From the NCBI RefSeq assembly GCF_001717585.1, contig NZ_CP017042.1, positions 62,001 to 126,000 of the forward strand: a DNA stretch of 64,000 nucleotides. The letters run 5' to 3'. Under the pieces are notes generated by a model, which ran no database searches, was not told where the DNA came from, and worked only from the letters and a program-made list of their open reading frames with translations. Positions 18,256 through 26,032 of this stretch are shown here, one piece after another. Origin of the DNA: Selenomonas sp. oral taxon 920. Its GTDB lineage: Bacteria > Bacillota > Negativicutes > Selenomonadales > Selenomonadaceae. The position numbers and the translations under genes were made by a program. Every line of letters begins with the position of its first letter. Positions within the stretch are counted from its first letter, which is position 1.

Positions 18256-19986
18256 ATGGCACGGATGATACCCAACAGACTTGAAGATGACCATGGAAGT
18301 TTTGGAGAAAGGAGGGTGTTTGAAGCACTTAAGGATAAACTGGAAGATGATTTCATAGTTTTTCATTCGGTCAGATGGAATGCTCGCAATGAAAGGGATA
18401 CAATTATATGGGGAGAATGTGATTTTACGGTTTTCCATCCGACCTACGGAATGATTGTTCTTGAAGTGAAATCCGGCGGTATTGAATGTACAAATAACCG
18501 CTGGACATATGTCCGTACTGACAATGGAAAAAAATACCGTATGAAATGTGGTCCGTTGGAGCAGTGTGATCGGGAGATAAGATATAAATTTAAGAATCTG
18601 GTCCATGAGCTGTTAGATCGTTCATCGGAAGATGATAGACAATATTGCCTTGTTGAACCGGCAGCATGGTTTCCATCAATCGGCAAGAGGGATATTGTCG
18701 GTGAACTTCCCATGGAGTACAGAGACGAGATTGTTCTGTATGAGAATGCATTGGATAATCCCAAGAAGTTCATCATGGGAATTTATGATTATTACGACGG
18801 AAGGAAACATACAAGATTAAACTCGAATTCCTGCAAAAAAATTGTAGATGCTTTTGCCCCATATTTTAGTGCGGTACCAAGTCTGAAGTCGAGGCGTCAA
18901 GAGCGGAATGAGGAGTTCGTTCGCCTGACAAGACAGCAGAATTACCTGCTGGATTATCTCGAAGAACAGCGTGTCGCTGCCATTCAGGGAGCGGCAGGGA
19001 CGGGCAAGACCATGCTTGCGGTCGAAAAGGCAAATAGGCTTGCCAAGTCGGGAAAGGTTCTCTTTTTATGCTTCAACAGATATCTGAAAGAGCATTTACA
19101 AGGATTAAAGGAAGATGAACCAGACAGATATACAGATATCGATTTTTATAATCTTCCACAACTCGCCTGTGCAGTCATGAAGGTTTCATCTGTAGAGAAA
19201 GATGATATGATCTACTTTCTGTCGAACTTTGAAAATTATGATTGGAGCTATAATCACATAGTCATTGATGAGGGGCAGGACTTTGATGGCGAGGCGATTA
19301 GTAAATTGTATGATATCGCCTTGCTTCAAGACGGTGCGTTCTATGTCTTCTACGATAAGAAGCAGTTTGTGCAGGGGCTTGAGTTCCCCGATTGGCTTGT
19401 CAATGCCGAATGCAGACTCGTGTTGAATATAAATTGCCGGAATACATATCAGATTGCGGATACCGCCGGAAGACCTGTTGACATTCAACCACGGGTCAAA
19501 GAACGGTCCGTTGAAGGTGATATGCCAAGCTTTTACTTGTGTAAGGATGCAAAAGAAGCCTTGAAGACATTAAGTAAAAGCATAGATAAATACCGTGCTG
19601 CAAATTATTCTTACGAACAAATATGTGTGCTTACGCTCAAGACTGAGAATAGCTCGATTCTTAAGGATATTGACAAGATAGGAAACCATCAAATTAGAAA
19701 AGAGATGGAGGGGGAAGGGGTTCTATTTACTACGGTAAGAAAATTCAAGGGGCTGGAGGCAGATGCCATAATTATTATTGATATGGATGGAAATACCTTT
19801 ACGAATGATGAAAGTAAGCGACTGTTTTATGTGGGATGTTCCAGAGCAAAGCATCAGCTTGATATTGTTTTTGTTGGTAGTGAAGATGCCTTAAAAAATG
19901 CAGGGAAGGGACTTACAGACCAGATATTTCCAAACGCTAAAATTGGAATTGCTAGGTGTCTAAATGTTAAGCCTGTACAAATTTAA
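18256..19986 (+). CDS. NERD nuclease-domain / UvrD-type helicase fusion; defence-operon gene 3
   Basis: 576 residues, 15 bases after the helicase gene, with GGAGGG upstream of the ATG. The N-terminus is a NERD (nuclease-related) domain: DDHGSFGERRVFEAL, then D56, E70 and K72 in a D-x13-ExK arrangement typical of PD-(D/E)XK-like nucleases. The rest is a superfamily 1 helicase: Walker A GAAGTGKT at 245-252, Walker B DEGQD at 338-342, then FTTVRKFKGLEAD and RLFYVGCSRAK of the UvrD C-terminal type. It probably loads on DNA and cuts or processes it with the other two proteins, which is inference. NERD-helicase proteins also occur alone, so the operon link rests on spacing and shared base composition. 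Confidence 0.85.
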   Translation: MARMIPNRLEDDHGSFGERRVFEALKDKLEDDFIVFHSVRWNARNERDTIIWGECDFTVFHPTYGMIVLEVKSGGIECTNNRWTYVRTDNGKKYRMKCGPLEQCDREIRYKFKNLVHELLDRSSEDDRQYCLVEPAAWFPSIGKRDIVGELPMEYRDEIVLYENALDNPKKFIMGIYDYYDGRKHTRLNSNSCKKIVDAFAPYFSAVPSLKSRRQERNEEFVRLTRQQNYLLDYLEEQRVAAIQGAAGTGKTMLAVEKANRLAKSGKVLFLCFNRYLKEHLQGLKEDEPDRYTDIDFYNLPQLACAVMKVSSVEKDDMIYFLSNFENYDWSYNHIVIDEGQDFDGEAISKLYDIALLQDGAFYVFYDKKQFVQGLEFPDWLVNAECRLVLNINCRNTYQIADTAGRPVDIQPRVKERSVEGDMPSFYLCKDAKEALKTLSKSIDKYRAANYSYEQICVLTLKTENSSILKDIDKIGNHQIRKEMEGEGVLFTTVRKFKGLEADAIIIIDMDGNTFTNDESKRLFYVGCSRAKHQLDIVFVGSEDALKNAGKGLTDQIFPNAKIGIARCLNVKPVQI

Positions 19987-20018
19987 ATTTACCGATTTCC
20001 ATATCACTTCGCGGGATA

Positions 20019-20189
20019 ACGCCCCACTCAGATACTTGATGATATTCGCTTCTTCAATGAGGAGCACCCCGTACATACGATTGGATACCTTACAAGCAGT
20101 ATCGCGAATGGCTTGCGTCCGAGCTTGAAAATGTTGCCCATGCCATCGCAAGTGAGTTTTGCGATGGGTCGATATTCAGGTTCTCATGA
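20019..20189 (+). pseudogene. Short decayed coding remnant
   Basis: Two pieces in different frames read like protein: RPTQILDDIRFFNEEHPVHTI (ends near 20080) and DWIPYKQYREWLASELENVAHAIA (20079-20189). They join at a frameshift. I cannot assign a family. The remaining ~130 bases to the convergent operon hold only a terminator. Confidence 0.25.
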
Positions 20190-20274
20190 CTAATTTTTAG
20201 ATTTTTGTGTCCAGTTTTTGTTGACTAGTGCACTTTGCATGGACTGCCCAAAGAGGGCACTTGTCGGAGCATAA

Positions 20275-20302
20275 CAAAAAGAGCCGTCTATTTGGCGGCT
20301 CT
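20275..20302 (-). terminator. Rho-independent terminator of the ATPase/TOPRIM operon
   Basis: On the minus strand AGAGCCG-loop-CGGCTCT is followed by TTTTTGTTATG. It lies 17 bases beyond the stop at 20319. Confidence 0.75.
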
Positions 20303-20318
20303 GAATCTCCATAACGGA

Positions 20319-20894
20319 TTACAGTGTCCATATCAATGACTTGGATAGCAGGTGAAACAGATTTGCTTCACCTCGCTTTCCTGCTTGTTCATGATAGAGG
20401 CGAATGGCGTTGTGCAGTTTGTTAATATCTGCGAAGTAGTCTTGTATAAATTCGCAGCTTTTGATGTGCTTGCCGGGAAAGAGAACTTCTGCACAGTAGG
20501 CACTGGGCTTATAGCGGCTTTTCTCCTTTTGCAGATACTTTTCGCTCTGCCCCTCTGCAATAATCAGCAGCATCTCGATCTCGGGGTGCGTGTATATGTT
20601 ATGCACTGGAAAGCGTTCTGCGTAGAGTGGAGGGAGTTTGAAGGAATCCTTTTTGGAGTCCAGAATCCGAAGGATATTCACCCGCCTTTGGTAGGCACGG
20701 TTCAAGAAGGAGGATTGAATCTCGGAGACTTTCCTTTTGCGGGTGATTTCTCTCCCGACAAGATTATCGTGAGCAAATACGAGGCTGTTATGGTCGAGCA
20801 GCAATTCGATGATTGCCTGCTCTGCTGCGCCCTCGCAGATACAGATGACATATTCGTCTTTCAGGTGATCGAAGTTTAATCCATCTTGCTGCAT
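20319..20894 (-). CDS. TOPRIM/RloB-like partner of an abortive-infection ATPase
   Basis: 191 residues with the start at 20894, preceded by GGAGG within the end of the upstream gene. The two genes overlap by 19 bases and are probably translationally coupled. The N-terminal VICICEG (strand followed by a glutamate, then E at +3) and the central THPEIEMLLII segment are the pattern of TOPRIM/RloB-like proteins, where the glutamate is a metal ligand and the second segment matches the PEFELWLLLHF region of RloB. In AbiL (AbiLi/AbiLii) and PARIS (AriA/AriB) such proteins are the effector controlled by an ATPase. Assignment to one of these systems is tentative. AT-rich, in the island. Confidence 0.6.
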   Translation of the reverse strand: MQQDGLNFDHLKDEYVICICEGAAEQAIIELLLDHNSLVFAHDNLVGREITRKRKVSEIQSSFLNRAYQRRVNILRILDSKKDSFKLPPLYAERFPVHNIYTHPEIEMLLIIAEGQSEKYLQKEKSRYKPSAYCAEVLFPGKHIKSCEFIQDYFADINKLHNAIRLYHEQAGKRGEANLFHLLSKSLIWTL

Positions 20895-22054
20895 AGATAG
20901 TCCTCCAACGCCTGAATGCTCTCGTAGGATGGCGCGGTACCCTCAATATAGTTCGAGAGGATTACATCGCTTTTCTTAACGTCATTCCGCTTGACTTCGG
21001 ATGCGTAGTTCAGAAGCTCGATTGAGGTATCTGTCTGATTACGGCGCGTGATGTAGATGTTATCCTTGCGATCCATAAAATCGAGGATTTCTGCATAATG
21101 CGTGGAGAAAATCAGGCACGCGCCGTGCTTGTTGATGCGCTCATTTTTGAAGATGTCCGTAATCATACGAACGAGCTCTTTGTTCATGTGATTCTCAAGC
21201 TCATCAACGATGAGATACCCGCCTGTTTGAAGAACATCCTCAATGAGCATCATGATGTTCTGCCCCTTGATTGTGCCGGAGGAAATGAGATTGTTTAGTC
21301 CCCATTCACTTGTCACATGAAACGTCCGAGGATCACTTTTGAATTTTATGGTATAGGATATATTGTTGTCTATCATAGAGGAGGAAAGCATCTCTAAGTT
21401 CGAATCAAAAGCGTGAAGAACCTCAGAGGCGGATTGCCCGTATAGCATAAGGGCGTTATTGTTTGTAAATGTGATCAGTGATCTTACTGCTGGCAATTGA
21501 CGATCTGTCATGATGCTGATAACGATGCTGTCGTCAAATTTTAAGAACCCCAATGCGTCCTTTGGCAATTGTGAACGTTGGAGAGCAAGTCTTGTTTGAT
21601 TGAAATATAATGCGTCTTTCTTTGATTTGATTGATGCAAGTGGCTTTTTGAAAAGTTGCTCCTCCTTGAAATAAAGCTCTGTTCCCATACTGCGGGAAGG
21701 GGCTCTTTTTCCAATTATGGAATGCAGCTCATAGCAACTATCCCCGTGACAAAAATCTATGGTGATTTTTGTTTCGTCCTGAAGGAGTGATTTATCATAA
21801 ACGAGAGTATTGAGGCTTCCTCGTTCCAAGACGATCGACATGGCGAGATAAATCAGCTTTAGTACCGATGTCTTGCCAGAAGCGTTAATACCGACAAGTG
21901 CACTGAGTTTCTGCGTATAGAGATTTCTGCGGAGCTGAAACACCTGTGTAGGGTCAGAAACACGATCTTCTGCCATAAGGCTAAACTCAAAGCAGCCATC
22001 GTGAAACAGCGGGATATTCTCATACCGTATACGGAGTATTTTGATAGAATCCAT
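20876..22054 (-). CDS. AAA15/ABC-type ATPase of a two-gene abortive-infection-like system
   Basis: 392 residues; the start at 22054 is set by AGGAGGA nearby. This is an SMC/ABC-like ATPase: LVGINASGKTSVLKL is the Walker A loop (about residue 46), GTIKGQNIMMLIEDVL the signature region, LIVDELENHMN the Walker B, and FSTHYAEILD the H-loop. ATPases of this kind sense phage activity and control a toxic partner, here the TOPRIM/RloB-like protein encoded next. It is closest in layout to AbiL or PARIS pairs. It is convergent with the three-gene helicase operon, so the two are separately transcribed modules in the same island. The promoter carries direct repeats. Confidence 0.75.
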   Translation of the reverse strand: MDSIKILRIRYENIPLFHDGCFEFSLMAEDRVSDPTQVFQLRRNLYTQKLSALVGINASGKTSVLKLIYLAMSIVLERGSLNTLVYDKSLLQDETKITIDFCHGDSCYELHSIIGKRAPSRSMGTELYFKEEQLFKKPLASIKSKKDALYFNQTRLALQRSQLPKDALGFLKFDDSIVISIMTDRQLPAVRSLITFTNNNALMLYGQSASEVLHAFDSNLEMLSSSMIDNNISYTIKFKSDPRTFHVTSEWGLNNLISSGTIKGQNIMMLIEDVLQTGGYLIVDELENHMNKELVRMITDIFKNERINKHGACLIFSTHYAEILDFMDRKDNIYITRRNQTDTSIELLNYASEVKRNDVKKSDVILSNYIEGTAPSYESIQALEDYLCSKMD

Positions 22055-22078
22055 TATAAAATCTCCTCCTATGAGGAT

Positions 22079-22123
22079 ATTATAGCATAAAACACTGTTT
22101 ATAACCACAAAAACTGTTTATAA
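22079..22123 (-). promoter_or_regulatory. Promoter with 11-bp direct repeats upstream of the ATPase gene
   Basis: On the minus strand an extended -10 (TGCTATAAT, -10 at 22084-22079) lies 24 bases before the start codon. Upstream the plus-strand sequence ACTGTTTATAA occurs twice exactly, at 22094-22104 and 22113-22123, with a 19-bp period. The first copy covers the expected -35 region, so a repressor bound there would block transcription. Confidence 0.5.
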
Positions 22124-22149
22124 ATAGAAAACAAAAGCGCTAGAAAAAC

Positions 22150-22178
22150 AAAAAAGCACCGCCATTCCTGACAGTGCT
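22150..22178 (-). terminator. Terminator of the tRNA-Gly gene
   Basis: On the minus strand AGCAC and GTGCT form a short stem (with further imperfect pairing), followed by TTTTTTG, 12 bases past the tRNA CCA end. Confidence 0.55.
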
Positions 22179-22189
22179 GTATGCTCGTA

Positions 22190-22263
22190 TGGAGCGGGCA
22201 ATGGGAATCGAACCCACCTCCCGAGCTTGGGAAGCTCGTATTCTACCGATGAACTATGCCCGC
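22190..22263 (-). tRNA. tRNA-Gly (anticodon CCC)
   Basis: Read on the minus strand, GCGGGCA pairs with TGCCCGC to close the acceptor stem. The anticodon arm is CGAGC-TTCCCAA-GCTCG, giving anticodon CCC. The T arm carries GGTTCGATTCC, and the 3' CCA is encoded (22192-22190). The 3' end points into the AT-rich island. tRNA 3' ends are common integration sites, although I find no matching direct repeat at the other border. Confidence 0.95.
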
Positions 22264-22314
22264 GACGTTTGCTATGATAGCAGATTTGCCGCGCTTTGTC
22301 AAACGCGGCGCCGC

Positions 22315-22746
22315 TTACTCCTCGGGCAGGAGCATGGCGAGATCCGGCATGAGCTTCGTGATGTCGCGGATGAAGACGCGAAGGACGCTGACCATGACCT
22401 CGGGGTCGAACGCGTCGGGATTGTGCGGGACGACGACGTCGGCGAGGATGGTGGTGTCGGAGGTGAGGTAGAACTTGACAAGGCGGCTGTCCTGATTCTG
22501 CCGCATGAGCCAGCCCGTGAGGAGCATGGCGTTCGTATCGTCGACGGCATTCTGCGCGAGACGGATGCGGATGGTGGCGTACGCCGTGGAGTCGATGATA
22601 AGGACGATAGGCAGCCGCCGCTCCTCCACCTCGATCTCACTCTCAAAGATCACGGTATTGCGGTCGTCGCCCGCCTCGCGTACCTGAAAGCCCGTAATGT
22701 TTTCCTTTTTGATATACTCCTCGAATGTCTTGGCCGCTTCGATCAC
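22315..22746 (-). CDS. YbjN-like hypothetical protein
   Basis: 143 residues. GTG 22746 lies nine bases after GGAGG and is preferred; a TTG at 22752 is too close to the ribosome site. The protein is soluble and acidic, with no signal peptide. The order of strands and helices (an N-terminal IVLIIDST strand, a helical ANDTNAMLL-type segment, a TILADVVVPHN strand and a final helix with ILRVFIRDI-like residues) resembles the YbjN fold (bacterial sensory-transduction regulator family), related to type III secretion chaperones. Function is unknown. It sits 52 bases from tRNA-Gly on the same strand and just downstream of a secreted protein gene, possibly in one transcript with it. Confidence 0.55.
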   Translation of the reverse strand: MIEAAKTFEEYIKKENITGFQVREAGDDRNTVIFESEIEVEERRLPIVLIIDSTAYATIRIRLAQNAVDDTNAMLLTGWLMRQNQDSRLVKFYLTSDTTILADVVVPHNPDAFDPEVMVSVLRVFIRDITKLMPDLAMLLPEE

Positions 22747-22782
22747 GACCAATCACCTCCCCGTGTTGTTCATTAAAATCAT

Positions 22783-23412
22783 TTATCGTTCTTCGTAGAC
22801 GAAGCTGTCGGCAGCTGGGTTGTACGTGAGCTGGTACCGTGCCGTTACGCCGCCGAAGTCGGAAAATAGCTCAGGACCGAAATAGAGCGCGATGAATCGC
22901 TCGTTTTCACGCATCTGGACGAGACCGATGGCAAGCTGAAAATCGTCGGTGTTCGGGTGGTAGTAGTCGGCACTGTCCACATAGATGCGATAGGTGCCGT
23001 CGACAGGAGACTTGCCGACGACGATGCCGTGCCCGGAGGCAGGCGGTGCGCCCGGTGCGCGCCATCCGATGCGCGTGTTGGCATAGTAGTAAAAGAATGT
23101 CTGCCCGCCGCTCGTAAAGGCGCCCATGTCGCCGTAGAACAGTTTGCTCGTCGGAGCGCTGAAGTGAAAGACGTTCGTTTTGCCCTCCCAGAGGGTGAAA
23201 TGCTGCTGCCCGCCCATCTGCGAGATGGTTGCCTTGATCTCGGTATTGCCGACGCGGTAGTAGGCACGGCGCACATCCTTGTTGTTGCCCTCAGTTTTTA
23301 TGGGGGTCACGAGGGGCGGTGTGCTCGGCAGCGGAGGTGTCGCCGCTGACACAGGAAAGGCAAGGAAGAGCACGAGTATCAGCACGGCGAAGAGTGTGCG
23401 ATATGTGTTCAT
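22783..23412 (-). CDS. Secreted hypothetical protein
   Basis: 209 residues with the start at 23412 after a GGGGG-rich ribosome site. A signal peptide (NTYRTLFAVLILVLFLAFPVSAA) is followed by a short Pro/Thr stretch and a beta-rich domain with many aromatic residues. I do not recognise the family. The predicted location is periplasmic. It is spaced 36 bases from the YbjN-like gene on the same strand. The miniature element copy 3 is inserted 22 bases upstream of its start, so its promoter may be displaced by, or lie inside, that element. Confidence 0.6.
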   Translation of the reverse strand: MNTYRTLFAVLILVLFLAFPVSAATPPLPSTPPLVTPIKTEGNNKDVRRAYYRVGNTEIKATISQMGGQQHFTLWEGKTNVFHFSAPTSKLFYGDMGAFTSGGQTFFYYYANTRIGWRAPGAPPASGHGIVVGKSPVDGTYRIYVDSADYYHPNTDDFQLAIGLVQMRENERFIALYFGPELFSDFGGVTARYQLTYNPAADSFVYEER

Positions 23413-23434
23413 TTGCAATCCCCCCATATTTTAA

Positions 23435-23595
23435 GGAAGCACTGATAAATTCAGCACCGCCGTCTCAGTGTATCTTTTTCGCCCTCTCAACGCCTGCAAA
23501 TCCTATGCATAGCCCTGGCTGCGTGTCCGGCTTGTCTCCTTGTCCGAACGAAAAATCTGCGCCAATCGTACAGGCTTCATTTTATCGGCGATTTC
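23435..23595. mobile_element. Miniature inverted-repeat element, copy 3
   Basis: 161 bp from GGAAGCACTGATAAA to TTTATCGGCGATTTC, flanked by TTAA on both sides (23431-23434 and 23596-23599). The interior has diverged from copies 1 and 2 but keeps the same layout. It lies in the promoter region of the secreted protein gene. Confidence 0.75.
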
Positions 23596-23684
23596 TTAAT
23601 AATGATTTATTATAGCATAGAGGAGCGAAAAGGGGAAGAAAAAAAGCCGCCGCACGATGCGGCAGCTTCGTCGGGAAATATGTG

Positions 23685-25802
23685 TCAGAATTTATAGCTG
23701 CTCTTGAACCAAAAGGTACGTCCGGGCTCTGTGATGTGGCCGCCGGCGGGGATGCCGAGGGAGGCGATTGCCGCCTCGCTGTAGTTGACGAACTCGGCGT
23801 AGGTCTTGTTGAAGAGGTTGTCCACACCGAGGGAGAACGTCAGGTTCTCGTCGGGACGGTAGGCGAGGCTAAGGGAGAAGATGCCAAAGCCGCCCGTCGG
23901 GCCGTAGTCCGTGCCCGTGACGCTGCCGTAGCCCTTGTGGAAGCGGTTCTGGCAGCTGACGAGCCGCCAGACGGCGTTCGTCTCCAGCTTCTTGTGGCTG
24001 TATTTCGCCGTGAGCGTCGCCTCGAGCGGGGCGATCTGCGGGAGCGCTGTATTGTTCGTGCGGTCGTCGCCGCGCGTGTAGGCGAGCGATGCGCCGAGCG
24101 TCCAGCGCGGGGAGACGATGCGCGTGTACTCCGCCTCAAATCCGTAGAGACGCGCGTCCACATTGGTATAGGGGGTGCGCGCCGTGGGACCCATGCCGAT
24201 CTGCGGCTTGCGCAGGATGAAGTCGTCAATGTGCGCGTAGTAAAGGGAGAGGTTTGCGTTCGTCTTTTCGCTCGTATAGACCCAGCCGAGGTCGAGCTGC
24301 GTGTTCTTCTCCGTGGCGGGACGCGTCGCGGAGGGCGAGGCGGTCTGTCCGTTCACGCGGTTGCTGTATGCTGCCCATGTGTGGTACGCCTCCCAGTAGT
24401 CGGCGGGGCGCTCTGCGTGTCCGAGGCCGACGTAGAACGTGAGCGGCTGCTTCTTTGCGGTGTTCTCCCAGCGAATGAAGCCGCTGACCGCATGATCGCT
24501 CGCACTGCCGGGGACGAGGCTGCGCGTGAGCATCCCCATCGGATTGCGGAACAGGGCGTTGTGATAGTCTGTCTCCGTCCGGTCGTAGCGCAGCCCCGTG
24601 AACAGGCTGCTGCGTTCCGTGAGATCGCGGCTGTACTCAAGGAAGATGCCGAAACTGTTGATGTCCATATCGTTGTTGAACGAGCCCTTCCGCCGCTTGT
24701 GCGCCTCGGCAAAGCTGTGTGCGTCGCGGCGCAGGTCAATGCCGACGGCGGCGCTCGTCCGCGGTGAGAATCGCAGGTCAAAGGCGGCACGGACACCGTA
24801 CTGTTCGCGCTTGACCTCCGTTCCCATCATCCCGCCGGGGCGGAACGTGTAGTTGTCCATGATGTGGTCGATTGTATCGTTGTTGAAATTCAGTGTGAAC
24901 TTCTCCACGACAGGCGAGAGATGAGCGCGCTCGAATTTGACGGCGCAGCTGTCGCGGTCGAACTGGCTGCCGTCCATCATGCCGTGCGCGTACTTTGCCC
25001 AGCCGCGGCTGCGGTCGTAGGAGACCTCGAAGAGGGTATCGGGGTCGGGGGTGAGTCCGACGATGCCCGTGAGGCTGTGCCGGCCGTAGCCCGAGTGGAT
25101 GCGGTGACCGTTGCCGTCCGCGTAGTCGCGCGCATAGCTGCGCGTCTGGATGATGCGCGCGTAGCCCTTTGTATCGCCCGCCGCGACATCGGTCAGCTCG
25201 TCAAGGCGGTGGTTCGACGCGCCGAGGACAGAGACGCTGCCGCGCACGCCGGGCTTTTCAAAGCGCTTCGTCTCGCGCTCGAAGATGACGCTGCCCGCGA
25301 CGCTCGCACCGTAGCGGACACTCTGCGGGCCCTTGTTCACGATGATGCGGCTGAACGTCTCGGGGAACGCATAGGTCGATGTGGGATCCATGCGGTTCGG
25401 ACAGCCGCCCGACATCATGCCGCCGTTCATATCCATCACCATGCGTGAGCCGCCCATGCCGCGCATCATCGGGTCGCCACCGAGCCCGCCCTTGCGGACG
25501 ACGGAGAAGCCAGGGATGGTCTTGAGGTAGCCCGCGCCGTCGGCGGCGGGGATGGGTTGACGCGGCCGCTGCGGATCGGTGGAGAGGGTGAGCGGCGTTG
25601 CCACGCGGTAGCCCGTGACGATGACCTCGTCAAGGGTGAATACGTACATCCCGTCGGCAGCGGGGCTGCTCGTCATGCCCTGCATATCTGTCGTACTGCT
25701 GTGCGTATCGGTCATGGTCTGAGCCGCGTAGGCGTGCGCTCCAAAACATGCTGCGCTGAGTGTAATGCCGAGCAGGGCAAGGCGGCGGGGGGATCGGGTC
25801 AT
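23685..25802 (-). CDS. TonB-dependent copper receptor (OprC/NosA type)
   Basis: 705 residues with a signal peptide ending at AYA-AQT, a plug domain (about residues 55-170) and a 22-strand barrel ending in an aromatic residue (F). The plug reads RQPIPAADGAGYLKTIPGFSVVRKGG and later GGMMSGGCPNRMD, matching OprC. In OprC the Cys and Met of the CxxxM pair bind copper, and both are kept (CPNRM). The N-terminus and the plug are Met- and His-rich. The protein should import copper across the outer membrane using TonB. It is monocistronic; a TATAAT sits at 25843-25838 with no good -35. A cluster of copper genes is not seen nearby. Outer-membrane receptors like this confirm a two-membrane organism. Confidence 0.88.
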   Translation of the reverse strand: MTRSPRRLALLGITLSAACFGAHAYAAQTMTDTHSSTTDMQGMTSSPAADGMYVFTLDEVIVTGYRVATPLTLSTDPQRPRQPIPAADGAGYLKTIPGFSVVRKGGLGGDPMMRGMGGSRMVMDMNGGMMSGGCPNRMDPTSTYAFPETFSRIIVNKGPQSVRYGASVAGSVIFERETKRFEKPGVRGSVSVLGASNHRLDELTDVAAGDTKGYARIIQTRSYARDYADGNGHRIHSGYGRHSLTGIVGLTPDPDTLFEVSYDRSRGWAKYAHGMMDGSQFDRDSCAVKFERAHLSPVVEKFTLNFNNDTIDHIMDNYTFRPGGMMGTEVKREQYGVRAAFDLRFSPRTSAAVGIDLRRDAHSFAEAHKRRKGSFNNDMDINSFGIFLEYSRDLTERSSLFTGLRYDRTETDYHNALFRNPMGMLTRSLVPGSASDHAVSGFIRWENTAKKQPLTFYVGLGHAERPADYWEAYHTWAAYSNRVNGQTASPSATRPATEKNTQLDLGWVYTSEKTNANLSLYYAHIDDFILRKPQIGMGPTARTPYTNVDARLYGFEAEYTRIVSPRWTLGASLAYTRGDDRTNNTALPQIAPLEATLTAKYSHKKLETNAVWRLVSCQNRFHKGYGSVTGTDYGPTGGFGIFSLSLAYRPDENLTFSLGVDNLFNKTYAEFVNYSEAAIASLGIPAGGHITEPGRTFWFKSSYKF

Positions 25803-25950
25803 TTTGGATACCTCCTGCAGAGAAGAAAATGAGACTTATTATACAATAGATAACGGAATAATAACACAATTCTGATAGATAAATCAAATAAAAATGTTTA
25901 ACAGCAGTATAATATATGAGAATGGACTATGAAAAAGATTCGACGAAATG

Positions 25951-25995
25951 AAAAAGGCTGCTCTGCGAAGAACGTTTTGTCCTTGCAGAGCAGCC
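25951..25995 (-). terminator. Terminator of the AICAR transformylase gene
   Basis: On the minus strand GGCTGCTCTGC pairs with GCAGAGCAGCC and is followed by TTTTTC. It lies 38 bases past the stop at 26033. Confidence 0.8.
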
Positions 25996-26032
25996 CGCTG
26001 CTTGTGTATGATTGAATGGAAGGATGCCGCAC

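Noticed and set aside
23682..24767. 361-codon plus-strand frame opposite the copper receptor
   Set aside because: Shadow of the TonB receptor; no domain.
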